NCBI RefSeq assembly: GCF_023184515.1
Contig: NZ_JAAHBP010000025.1
Location: 62,001-126,000, forward strand
Source of the DNA: Streptomyces sp. D2-8
GTDB lineage: Bacteria; Actinomycetota; Actinomycetes; Streptomycetales; Streptomycetaceae
Direction of reading: 5' to 3'
Length of the DNA stretch: 64,000 nt
The notes under the pieces were generated by a model. That model saw only the letters and a program-made list of their open reading frames with translations, made no database searches and was not told where the DNA came from. This document shows, one piece after another, positions 31,775-40,029 of this stretch (position 1 is the first letter of the stretch; the number at the start of each line of letters is the position of its first letter). Made by a program: the position numbers and the translations under genes.

Positions 31775-31909
31775 GGTTCACAGCTTTGACCGGGACCGCG
31801 CACAGTGCATCCTGAGTACGCCCATGGAACCTGGGCCATGGCGGCTGCGTTGATACTTTGAGGCAGCCAGTCCCCGCCCGTCCCCCACAGCAGCAGGAGC
31901 CACATCCCC

Positions 31910-32773
31910 GTGACCACGCTTGCGCTCGGCCCCGAGTGGCTCAGCCCGGACTACCTGATCTCGACGTTCAGCCTGCCCGGCATCCTGCTCATCGTCTTCG
32001 CGGAGTCCGGTCTCTTCGCCTTCCTGCCGGGTGACTCCCTGCTGTTCACGGCGGGCCTCTTCGTCGCCGAGGGCACCTACATCACCCAGCCGCTGTGGCT
32101 GGTCTGCACGCTGATCGTGCTCGCCGCCGTCATCGGTGACCAAGTGGGCTACATGATCGGCAAGTTCCTGGGCCCGAAGCTCTTCAACCGTCCCAACTCC
32201 AAGCTCTTCAAGCAGGAGAATCTGGAGAAGGCCCACGAGTTCATGGAGAAGTACGGCCCCAAGGCGATCGTCCTGGCCCGCTTCGTGCCCATCGTGCGCA
32301 CCTTCGCGCCCATCGTGGCCGGCGCCGGCCGCATGCAGTACCGCACGTTCCTCACGTACAACATCATCGGCGGCATCGCCTGGGGCACCGGCGTCACCCT
32401 CGCGGGCTACTGGCTCGGCCAGATCGACTTCATCAAGAAGCACGTCGAGCCGATCCTCGTCCTGATCGTCCTGCTCTCGGTCGTCCCGATCATCATCGAG
32501 TACCTGCGCGACCGCTCGAAGAAGAAGCGCGCGACGGCGCAGGCCCCCGCGGAGCGGCAGCAGCAGCCCCCCGCCATGGACGACGCGACGACCCAGCTCC
32601 GCCGCATCGACCCGAACGGCCGGCCGCCCCACCAGCAGCCGCAGCAGCCCCCGTACGGCAACCAGAACGGCTACAACGACCAGCAGTACTACAACCAGTA
32701 CCCGCAGGCGCCGGGCTACGGCCACCAGCAGCAGGGCGGCGGCCACCAGCAGCCGTACAACGGCGGCTACTGA
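31910..32773 (+). CDS. DedA-family membrane protein with Q/N/Y-rich tail
   Basis: A 287-residue protein. Residues 1-205 form a DedA/SNARE-associated (VTT) membrane domain with the motif FARFVPIVRTFAPIVAGAG and GAxxGD-type loop ending in IGDQVGYMIGKFLG; such proteins are proton-linked lipid scramblase-like, active in undecaprenyl phosphate recycling. Residues 210-287 are a low-complexity cytoplasmic tail, first with basic KKKRATAQ, then rich in Gln, Asn, Pro, Tyr and Gly (PPYGNQNGYNDQQYYNQYPQ). The GTG at 31910 has GGAG ten bases upstream. The tail is longer than in usual DedA proteins and resembles prion-like sequence. Confidence 0.88.
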   Translation: MTTLALGPEWLSPDYLISTFSLPGILLIVFAESGLFAFLPGDSLLFTAGLFVAEGTYITQPLWLVCTLIVLAAVIGDQVGYMIGKFLGPKLFNRPNSKLFKQENLEKAHEFMEKYGPKAIVLARFVPIVRTFAPIVAGAGRMQYRTFLTYNIIGGIAWGTGVTLAGYWLGQIDFIKKHVEPILVLIVLLSVVPIIIEYLRDRSKKKRATAQAPAERQQQPPAMDDATTQLRRIDPNGRPPHQQPQQPPYGNQNGYNDQQYYNQYPQAPGYGHQQQGGGHQQPYNGGY

Positions 32774-32811
32774 ACCGCGGACAACCCCACCGGCCCCGGC
32801 CGCCAACGGCG

Positions 32812-34509
32812 CTAGAAACCCCTGGTCCGCTTGGCGGCCCGCCGCTTCTCGGCGGACCCGATCCGCAGGAACATCCGGGAGATCTCGGACCCGAGATTCA
32901 CCCCGATGGCGATGGCCATGGCGAGCGCCACCGCCTTCGACAGCGACACCAGCCCTTCGTCCACCTCGTTCTGCGCGATCGCCAGCAGCCCGAAGTACGT
33001 CGCGGAACCCGGCAGCAGGGGTCCGATCGCCGCCGTCGTATAGGGCAGGGCGGAGGCGAACTGATACCGGGACAGCAACTGCCCGAACAGCCCCACCAGC
33101 CCCGCGGCCGCCGCCGTGGACGCCACCGGCGAGATGTCGCCCACGTAGTGCATCGCGCCGTACACGACCCACGCGACACCCCCGTTCAGCGTCACCCACA
33201 CCACGGTGGATCGTTCCTGCTGGAGCAGCACCGCGAACGCCAGGGACAGCAGCATCGACGCCCCGATCATCATCACCGGGTCGTCGGAGGCCCCGAGCGC
33301 CTGGTCGGGGTTGAGCCGCGCCCCCAGCTGCACGCCGAAGTACAGCACCAGCAGCACACCCGCGACGATGCCCACGAAGAAGTACAGGACCTCCAGCAGG
33401 CGCGCGGACGCGGTGATGTAGAACCCGGTCAGCCCGTCCTGCACCCCCGCCACCAGCGCCCGCCCGGGCAGCAGCGCGAACAGCCCACCGGTGATGACCG
33501 CGGAGGCCTTCACGTCCACGTGGCCCAGCGTCAGCGCGACCCCGATCGCGGCCGGCGGCATCGCGGCCACCGTGAACTGGTAGAACTCCGGGAGCCCGCG
33601 CCCCGCGCACAGCCACGCCAGCCGGTCACCGAGCATCGCGCCCAGCGCCGCGGCGACGAACACGATCAGGTCACCGCCCACGAGCACGGAGGCCGCACCG
33701 GCCAGCAGCCCGCTCGCACCGGTCAGCGCCCAGCCGGGGTAGGGGTGCCGGTTACGGCGGATCTCCGCCAGCCGCCGGTAGGCCTCCTCCAGGGAGACCG
33801 CCGTCTCGTGGTCGCTGAGGTCGTCCACCAGTTGGTACACGGCCGCCAGCCGCGTGTAGTCGGTGCCCCGGCGCCGCACGGTCCGCGACGCCGTGATCGG
33901 GTCGTCGACCAGGGACGGCTGATAGGAGATTGCCAGCAGCGTGAACGTGACGTTGGGCTCGCAGCGGTCCAGCCCGTAGGACCGGCAGACGGCGAACATG
34001 GCCGCCTCCACGTCCTCGGCGCCCTCCCCGCCCGCCAGCAGCAACTCGCCGATACGCAGCGTCAGGTCGAGCACGCGCGGCACCGCGGGCCCGCTCTCGT
34101 CGCTGCTGCGCTGGATCGCCTCCGGCGCGGGCCGCTCCGCCACCGGCATGCGCAGCATCGTGCGCATCCGGTCCTGCCAGGGCACGTCCTTGGTCAGGCT
34201 GACCACGGGGATCCCGCTCGGCGGCGTGAAGGCCGTCGGGGCGTGCTTCGAGCTGTACGTGCTCGGCGGGGTGAACGCCGACCCCTCCTGCTCCGCCGAG
34301 GGCGCGGCATGGACGTCCAGCCCCTGCGGCACGGCGAACTCGGACGTCGTGTCGGACTCCGTACCGGCCGTGCCCCGCAGGGCCAGGCCATCGGGGATCG
34401 CGAACTCCGACGTCGTCGACATGTCCCCGTCGACGCCCGTCCCGGCCGGAGGCAGAAACGCACTCCTCGCCTCGTCCGACTTCGGTTTGCGGTCCTCCGC
34501 GTCCGTCAC
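32812..34509 (-). CDS. ThrE-like threonine/serine exporter with extended N-terminus
   Basis: A 565-residue membrane protein joining the DUF1212 (ThrE N) and DUF3815 (ThrE C) parts. Residues 120-280 hold the soluble helical region (LTLRIGELLLAGGEGAEDVE); about ten membrane segments follow (GLFALLPGRALVAGVQDGL; YFFVGIVAGVLLVLYFGVQL; ATYFGLLAIAQNEVDEGLVS). Proteins of this type export threonine and serine. The first 115 residues are unusual: they repeat two short motifs, TTSEFAIPDGL/TTSEFAVPQGL and SAFLPPAG/SAFTPPST/TAFTPPSG, perhaps binding sites for a partner. The GTG at 34509 has GGGAG nine bases upstream. It is convergent with the DedA gene. Confidence 0.86.
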   Translation of the reverse strand: MTDAEDRKPKSDEARSAFLPPAGTGVDGDMSTTSEFAIPDGLALRGTAGTESDTTSEFAVPQGLDVHAAPSAEQEGSAFTPPSTYSSKHAPTAFTPPSGIPVVSLTKDVPWQDRMRTMLRMPVAERPAPEAIQRSSDESGPAVPRVLDLTLRIGELLLAGGEGAEDVEAAMFAVCRSYGLDRCEPNVTFTLLAISYQPSLVDDPITASRTVRRRGTDYTRLAAVYQLVDDLSDHETAVSLEEAYRRLAEIRRNRHPYPGWALTGASGLLAGAASVLVGGDLIVFVAAALGAMLGDRLAWLCAGRGLPEFYQFTVAAMPPAAIGVALTLGHVDVKASAVITGGLFALLPGRALVAGVQDGLTGFYITASARLLEVLYFFVGIVAGVLLVLYFGVQLGARLNPDQALGASDDPVMMIGASMLLSLAFAVLLQQERSTVVWVTLNGGVAWVVYGAMHYVGDISPVASTAAAAGLVGLFGQLLSRYQFASALPYTTAAIGPLLPGSATYFGLLAIAQNEVDEGLVSLSKAVALAMAIAIGVNLGSEISRMFLRIGSAEKRRAAKRTRGF

Positions 34510-34580
34510 TGCCTGGTGCTCCCTGTACAACACGTGAGCCTCGTACCCCCCACCGCCTCAGTATGCGCACAGACGGACGA

Positions 34581-34610
34581 ACGGGCCGCACGCGCAGGCG
34601 TGCGGCCCGT
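34581..34610 (-). terminator. terminator after ppa
   Basis: ACGGGCCGCACGC (34581-34593) pairs perfectly over 13 bases with 34598-34610, loop GCAG. It lies just after the ppa stop on the minus strand. Confidence 0.78.
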
Positions 34611-34628
34611 CAGCAACAGGAGAGGAGG

Positions 34629-35120
34629 TCAGTGACCGCCCTGGTCCTTGAAGCGCTTGTAGGACCGCTCGATCTCGGCCTCGGCTTCGGTGCGGCCCAC
34701 CCAGTCGGCGCCCTCGACCGACTTGCCGGGCTCCAGGTCCTTGTAGACCTCGAAGAAGTGCTGGATCTCCAGGCGGTCGAACTCCGACACGTGGTGGATG
34801 TCCCGCAGGTGCTCCACACGCGGGTCCGTCGACGGCACGCACAGCAGCTTGTCGTCGCCGCCCGCCTCGTCCGTCATGCGGAACATGCCGATCGCCCGGC
34901 AGCGGATCAGGCAGCCCGGGAACGTCGGCTCGTCGAGGATGACCAGCGCGTCCAGCGGGTCGCCGTCCTCGCCGAGGGTGTTCTCGACGAAGCCGTAGTC
35001 GGTCGGGTAGGCGGTCGAGGTGAAGAGTCGCCGGTCCAGGCGGATACGACCGGTCTCGTGGTCCACCTCGTACTTGTTGCGCGAACCCTTCGGAATCTCG
35101 ATCGTGACGTCGAACTCCAC
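34629..35120 (-). CDS. ppa: inorganic pyrophosphatase
   Basis: A 163-residue family I soluble pyrophosphatase that splits pyrophosphate and pulls biosynthetic reactions forward. The conserved core includes NKYEVDHETG, YPTDYGFVENTL, the metal-binding GEDGDPLDALVI and later DDKLLCVP; catalytic Asp residues lie in DGDPLD. The preferred start is GTG 35120 (MEFDVTIEIPKG), with GGAGGAG six bases upstream; longer frames from 35144 would place that ribosome site inside the gene. It is divergent from the PBP4-type gene 80 bases away and follows the exporter gene. Confidence 0.93.
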   Translation of the reverse strand: MEFDVTIEIPKGSRNKYEVDHETGRIRLDRRLFTSTAYPTDYGFVENTLGEDGDPLDALVILDEPTFPGCLIRCRAIGMFRMTDEAGGDDKLLCVPSTDPRVEHLRDIHHVSEFDRLEIQHFFEVYKDLEPGKSVEGADWVGRTEAEAEIERSYKRFKDQGGH

Positions 35121-35199
35121 CGGTGGCTCCTCCATGATCAACACATAGTTCTGGTGGTTAAGTGTCCCTCACGCAGGTGTGTGATCGCGAAAGGGGCTG

Positions 35200-36780
35200 G
35201 TGGTCGTGCCAGAGCTGAGGCCTTGGCGGGCCGCGAAACCGCACGTGGTGCGGCTCGCGGATGCCGTACGACCGCGCCTGGCCCGGGCCGCAGCGGCCAC
35301 GAAACCACGGCTCGCACGACTCGTACGAGTCGGAAAACCGCAGGTCACGCCGCCGAAGGCCTGGCAGTACACCGCGGGCGCCGCCACCGCCGGACTCGCA
35401 CTGGCCGCCGGTGTGGTGACCGCCGCCGGTCCCTGGGACTCCTCGGGTCAGCGTACGGCCGAGCGGGACCGCGCAGTGGCCCTGGGCCGCGCGGGTGGCA
35501 CAGATCACGGCAGCGCCCCCGGCGCGCCCGCTCGGCCCCGGCCCGCCCCCAGCGCCGGACCCGTGCTGACCGGCCTCGGCGGCGTCAGCACCGTGAAGTC
35601 CGCCCCGGACGGCAAGCCCCTCGCGGACGCCCTCACCCCCCTGCTGAAGGACCCGGCCCTCGGCCCCCGGCCCGCAGCGGCGGTCATCGACGTGACCACC
35701 GGCAGGCGCCTGTACGGCTCCGGCTCGGGCACCGGGCTCACCCCGGCCTCCACGACGAAGGTCGCCACGGCCGTCGCCGCGCTGTCCGCGATGGGCGCCG
35801 ACCACCGCCTCACCACCCGAGCCGCGCTGGAACCCGACACCAGGGAAGTCGTCCTGGTCGGCGGCGGCGACCCCACCCTCACCGCCCGCGAGAACGACCG
35901 GACAGGCTCGGCGAGCCTGCGCACCCTGGCCGCCGAAACGGCCGGCGCCCTCGCCGAACGCGGCGTCCGCGAGGTCACCCTGTCCTACGACACGACCCTC
36001 TACGCGGGCGACGAAAAACACCCGATCGGGGATAACCCCAACCTCGCCCTCGTCAGCCCCCTGATGGCCGACGAAGGCCGCACGAACGACTCGGCGAGCG
36101 GCCCGGTCGAGCGCGTGAAGGACCCCGCGGCGGACGTGGCCCGCCGGTTCGGGGACCTCCTGAAGTCCCACGGCATCAAGACCACGGCCCCCGGCCCGTC
36201 CAAGGCCACGACCCGCGCCAAGACCCTCGCGGCGGTCTCCTCGCCCCCGCTCTCCGCCCTCGTCGAACGCATGCTGACCAACAGCGACAACGACATCGCC
36301 GAGGCCCTCGCCCGCCAGACCGCGATCGCCACGGGCAACCGGGCCGACTTCGCCGGCGCCGGCAAGGCGATCAGCTCCCAGCTGCGCAAGCTCGGCCTGC
36401 CGCTGAAGGGCGCCGTCTTCAAGGACGGCAGCGGCCTGAACCGCGCCGACCGGCTGACCCCCGACCTCCTCACCGCGCTGCTCGCGAAGGCGGCCGACCC
36501 CGCCCACCCCGAACTCCGCCCCGCCCTCACCGGCCTCCCCGTCGCCGGCTTCACCGGCACCCTGACCACCCGTTACACGGACGGAGCATCCGGCGTCGTC
36601 CGCGCCAAGACCGGCACCCTCTCGGGCGTCCACACCCTCGCCGGCACCCTGGTCGACCAGGACGGCCGCCTGCTGGCCTTCGCGTTCATGGCCACCGGCA
36701 CGGACCCCGGCAACCCGACAGCCTCCCAGCAGGCCCTGGACCGGGTCGCCACGGCCCTTGCGGCCTGCGGCTGCAGGTGA
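35200..36780 (+). CDS. dacB: D-alanyl-D-alanine carboxypeptidase/endopeptidase (PBP4 type)
   Basis: A 526-residue peptidase_S13 enzyme that trims peptidoglycan cross-links outside the membrane. The serine motif is STTK (Ser184-Lys187), the second motif SDN (362-364) and the third KTG (470-472). An N-terminal basic arm of about 60 residues precedes one membrane segment (GAATAGLALAAGVVTAAG), then a linker rich in Pro and Ala. The GTG at 35200 is the start. It is divergent from ppa and followed by a strong hairpin. Confidence 0.92.
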   Translation: MVVPELRPWRAAKPHVVRLADAVRPRLARAAAATKPRLARLVRVGKPQVTPPKAWQYTAGAATAGLALAAGVVTAAGPWDSSGQRTAERDRAVALGRAGGTDHGSAPGAPARPRPAPSAGPVLTGLGGVSTVKSAPDGKPLADALTPLLKDPALGPRPAAAVIDVTTGRRLYGSGSGTGLTPASTTKVATAVAALSAMGADHRLTTRAALEPDTREVVLVGGGDPTLTARENDRTGSASLRTLAAETAGALAERGVREVTLSYDTTLYAGDEKHPIGDNPNLALVSPLMADEGRTNDSASGPVERVKDPAADVARRFGDLLKSHGIKTTAPGPSKATTRAKTLAAVSSPPLSALVERMLTNSDNDIAEALARQTAIATGNRADFAGAGKAISSQLRKLGLPLKGAVFKDGSGLNRADRLTPDLLTALLAKAADPAHPELRPALTGLPVAGFTGTLTTRYTDGASGVVRAKTGTLSGVHTLAGTLVDQDGRLLAFAFMATGTDPGNPTASQQALDRVATALAACGCR

Positions 36781-36784
36781 CCAG

Positions 36785-36815
36785 CGGGTGAGGCCGGGCG
36801 CCCCGGCCTCACCCG
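36785..36815 (+). terminator. terminator after dacB
   Basis: CGGGTGAGGCCGGG (36785-36798) pairs perfectly over 14 bases with 36802-36815 around a three-base loop. Confidence 0.8.
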
Positions 36816-36851
36816 GCCCTCGCCGCCCTGCCCGAGCGGGCGGCGCTCACG

Positions 36852-36863
36852 TACGGTTGACGC
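36852..36863 (+). promoter_or_regulatory. -10 of a leaderless promoter for the DUF2342 gene
   Basis: TACGGT (36852-36857) is followed by TGACGC and the ATG at 36864. The stretch TACGGTTGACGCATGAC is identical to that at the HTH/Clp-N start (minus strand, 15276-15260). The -35 here is weak. Confidence 0.6.
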
Positions 36864-37991
36864 ATGACGAGCATCGGTGGTGCTTCAACCGGCATGGTCG
36901 ACTGGAATCTCGCGGTCGCGACCGCGACCCGGCTCGTACGGCCGGGCCCCGAGGTCAGTCGCGACGAGGCCCGCGCCGTCGTCGCGGAGCTGCGGCGGCA
37001 TGCCAAGGCCTCGGAGGAACACGTCCGCGGATTCACCCGTCTGGGCACCGAGGAGGGGCACGACACCCCCGTCCTCGTCGTCGACCGCCCGGGCTGGATC
37101 CGGGCGAACGTCGCCGGCTTCCGGGAAATCCTCCGGCCCCTGCTCGACAAGATGCAGGAACGGCGCGGCAACACCCCCGGCGGCGCGGTCATGGGCGCCG
37201 TCGGCGGCAAGGTCACCGGCGTCGAACTCGGCATGCTGCTGTCCTTCCTGGCCTCCCGCGTCCTCGGCCAGTACGAGACCTTCGCCCCGGCCACCCGCGA
37301 ACTCCCCTCAGGCGGCCCGAATGGCGGCCGGCTCCTGCTCGTCGCCCCGAACATCGTCCACGTGGAGCGCGAACTCGACGTCGACCCGCACGACTTCCGG
37401 CTCTGGGTCTGCCTGCACGAGGAGACGCACCGCACCCAGTTCACCGCCGTGCCCTGGCTGCGGGACCACCTGGGGGGTGAAATCCAGTCGTTCCTGGAGG
37501 AGACCGACGTCGACCCCATGACCGTCCTGGAGCGCGTCCGGGAAGCCGCCCAGACCCTCGCCGGGGGCCGCCCCGAGGCCGAGGAGGACGACGGCGGCCG
37601 CTCCCTCGTCGAGATCGTCCAGACCCCCGCCCAGCGCGAGATCCTCGGCCGCCTCACGGCCGTGATGTCCCTGCTGGAGGGCCACGCCGACTTCGTGATG
37701 GACGGCGTCGGACCGGACGTCGTACCGACCGTCGGGGAGATCCGCGAGAAGTTCCAGCAGCGCCGCGCCAAGGGCGCCTCCCGCCTGGACCTGGCCCTGC
37801 GCAAGCTGCTCGGCCTGGACGCCAAACTCCGCCAGTACCGGGACGGCGAACGCTTCGTGCGGGCCGTCGTCGACGAGGTCGGCATGGACGGCTTCAACCG
37901 CGTGTGGACCTCGCCCAACACCCTCCCCACCAAGTCGGAGATCGCCAAACCGGCGGACTGGGTCGCGCGGGTGCATCGCAAGGCCGAGTAG
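36864..37991 (+). CDS. zinc-dependent metallohydrolase, DUF2342 (zincin-like)
   Basis: A 375-residue actinobacterial protein sometimes annotated as a coenzyme F420 biosynthesis associated protein. The zinc motif HEETH lies at residues 185-189 (LHEETHRTQFTAVPWL), and a downstream acidic residue in LLEGHADFVMDGVG could be the third ligand. The physiological substrate is unknown. There is no ribosome site; the -10 TACGGT six bases upstream indicates a leaderless mRNA. Its place before tilS and hpt is conserved in Streptomyces. Confidence 0.88.
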   Translation: MTSIGGASTGMVDWNLAVATATRLVRPGPEVSRDEARAVVAELRRHAKASEEHVRGFTRLGTEEGHDTPVLVVDRPGWIRANVAGFREILRPLLDKMQERRGNTPGGAVMGAVGGKVTGVELGMLLSFLASRVLGQYETFAPATRELPSGGPNGGRLLLVAPNIVHVERELDVDPHDFRLWVCLHEETHRTQFTAVPWLRDHLGGEIQSFLEETDVDPMTVLERVREAAQTLAGGRPEAEEDDGGRSLVEIVQTPAQREILGRLTAVMSLLEGHADFVMDGVGPDVVPTVGEIREKFQQRRAKGASRLDLALRKLLGLDAKLRQYRDGERFVRAVVDEVGMDGFNRVWTSPNTLPTKSEIAKPADWVARVHRKAE

Positions 37992-38189
37992 TGAACATCC
38001 CGGGAAGGTCGTGAAAGGAAACCGGCCGACGGCAGGCGAACGCCCCTCCAATCACCCGTCCGAGGGACCGTGAGGCAGGGGTAGGCGTGCAATGCTCGGG
38101 GAACGGCCCGGTTCTGTCACCATCTACACACTCTGCGTGACCGACACGCGGGTTCACACCCCCCGAAAACTTCATGAAGGGAACCGGAC

Positions 38190-39221
38190 ATGGGTCCCCA
38201 TCCTGCGGTCGCGGCGATACGCCTGGCGGTCCGCCGCGTCCTCCACGACCTCCTCACCGAACACCACCGCACCCCCGCCGCGGTCCCGCACGAGCATCCC
38301 CCGAGCTCCCCGCCGCTCGTGCTCGTGGCATGCTCCGGCGGCGCCGACTCGATGGCCCTCGCCTCCGCCCTCGCCTTCGAGTCCCCCAAACTCGGCATCA
38401 GAGCCGGCGGCGTGACCGTCGACCACGGCCTCCAGCCCGGCTCCGACGCGCGCGCCGCGGAAGTCGTCCAGCGCCTGCGCGAACTCGGCCTCGACCCCGT
38501 CGACTCCGTCGCCGTCAGCGTCGGCCGCGCCGGCGGGCCCGAAGCCGCCGCCCGCGACGCCCGCTACGCCGCCCTCGACACCGCTGCGGAACGCCACGGC
38601 GCCGCCGCCGTCCTGCTCGGCCACACCCGCGACGACCAGGCCGAAACCGTCCTGCTCGGCCTCGCCCGGGGCTCCGGCATCCGCTCCCTGTCCGGAATGG
38701 CCGCGGTCTCGGGGGCCGGCGGCCGTTACCGGCGCCCCTTCCTTGAACTCGACCGGCAGACCGCCCGCAAGGCCTGCATGGTCCAGTCCCTGCCCGTCTG
38801 GGACGACCCCCACAACGCCGACCCGGCCTACACCCGCTCCCGGCTGCGCCACGAGGGCCTGCCCGCCCTGGAGAAGGCCCTCGGCAAAGGAGTCGTCGAG
38901 GCCCTCGCCCGTACGGCCCGGCTCTCCCGCGACGACGCCGACGCCCTCGACTCCTGGGCCGGCCAGGCCGAGGCCGCCGTCCGCGACGCCGCCGGCCTCC
39001 TGGAGTGCGCCAAGCTCTACGCCCTGCCGCCCGCCGTACGCCGCCGCATCCTGCGCCGGGCCGCCATCGCGGCCGGTGCACCCGCCGGATCGCTGTTCGC
39101 CCGCCACATCGAGGAAGTCGACCGGCTGATCACCGGCTGGCGCGGTCAGGGAGCCATCAATCTCCCCGGCAGAGTCGTGGCCCAGCGGCAGGGTGGCAGA
39201 CTGGTGATTCGGCAAGGCTGA
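38190..39221 (+). CDS. tilS: tRNA(Ile)-lysidine synthase
   Basis: A 343-residue N-type ATP pyrophosphatase that adds lysine to C34 of tRNA-Ile(CAU), changing it to read AUA. The PP-loop SGGADS lies at residues 49-54 (VLVACSGGADSMALA); GHTRDDQAETVLLGLARGSG and RPFLELDRQTARKACMVQSL are standard. The C-terminal extension is shorter than in E. coli, as usual for actinobacteria. The ATG has AGGGA upstream. Hpt follows 61 bases later on the same strand and ftsH after that. Confidence 0.94.
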   Translation: MGPHPAVAAIRLAVRRVLHDLLTEHHRTPAAVPHEHPPSSPPLVLVACSGGADSMALASALAFESPKLGIRAGGVTVDHGLQPGSDARAAEVVQRLRELGLDPVDSVAVSVGRAGGPEAAARDARYAALDTAAERHGAAAVLLGHTRDDQAETVLLGLARGSGIRSLSGMAAVSGAGGRYRRPFLELDRQTARKACMVQSLPVWDDPHNADPAYTRSRLRHEGLPALEKALGKGVVEALARTARLSRDDADALDSWAGQAEAAVRDAAGLLECAKLYALPPAVRRRILRRAAIAAGAPAGSLFARHIEEVDRLITGWRGQGAINLPGRVVAQRQGGRLVIRQG

Positions 39222-39282
39222 ACCACGACCCCTCCCCGCAGCCGGCGGAGGGGCCGATCGGCCGGTGGGACGACCGAAAGTG

Positions 39283-39843
39283 ATGCGGGTGGACGCGAAA
39301 GACATGGGTGCCGACCTCGAGAAGGTGCTCATCACCAAGGAAGAGATCGACGCCAAGCTGGCCGAGCTGGCCGCGAAGATCGACGCGGAGTACGCGGGCA
39401 AGGACCTGCTGATCGTCGGAGTCCTCAAGGGCGCGGTGATGGTCATGGCCGACCTCGCCCGGGCGCTGTCCACCCCCGTCACCATGGACTGGATGGCCGT
39501 ATCCTCGTACGGGGCGGGCACCCAGTCCTCCGGTGTGGTGCGGATCCTCAAGGACCTCGACACCGACATCAAGGGCAAGCACGTCCTGATCGTCGAGGAC
39601 ATCATCGACTCCGGCCTGACCCTGTCCTGGCTGCTCTCCAACCTCGGCTCGCGCGAGCCCGCCTCCCTCAAGGTGTGCACGCTGCTGCGCAAGCCCGAGG
39701 CCGCGAAGGTGGCCATCGACGTGGAATGGGTCGGCTTCGACATCCCCAACGAATTCGTCGTGGGCTACGGCCTCGACTACGCCGAGAAGTACCGCAACCT
39801 CCCGTTCGTCGGTACGCTCGCGCCCCACGTGTACGGCGGCTGA
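39283..39843 (+). CDS. hpt: hypoxanthine phosphoribosyltransferase
   Basis: A 186-residue purine salvage enzyme converting hypoxanthine and guanine with PRPP to IMP and GMP. The PRPP loop reads VLIVEDIIDSGLTLSWLL, and the flexible loop contains SSYGAGTQSSG. The C-terminal DYAEKYRNLPFVG is typical. ATG 39283 (MRVDAKDMGADLEK) is taken as the start; GTG 39265 and ATG 39304 are alternatives because no ribosome site decides. It sits between tilS and ftsH, the usual order in Streptomyces. Confidence 0.94.
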   Translation: MRVDAKDMGADLEKVLITKEEIDAKLAELAAKIDAEYAGKDLLIVGVLKGAVMVMADLARALSTPVTMDWMAVSSYGAGTQSSGVVRILKDLDTDIKGKHVLIVEDIIDSGLTLSWLLSNLGSREPASLKVCTLLRKPEAAKVAIDVEWVGFDIPNEFVVGYGLDYAEKYRNLPFVGTLAPHVYGG

Positions 39844-40029
39844 CATTCCGGCCGGAGTGCCGTCACGGTGATCGGGAACCCCAGCGGGCTTCCCGCCGTT
39901 GGAGCAGGCGTAGGCGGATCGCCAGCTGTCCCACGCGGCTTCGGGTAACAATGCTGGGGTACCGTCCGAAGAACAGTCTTTATCAAACTCACTATGGCAG
40001 GAGGGACGGGGCGGCACCGCTCCGTATGG

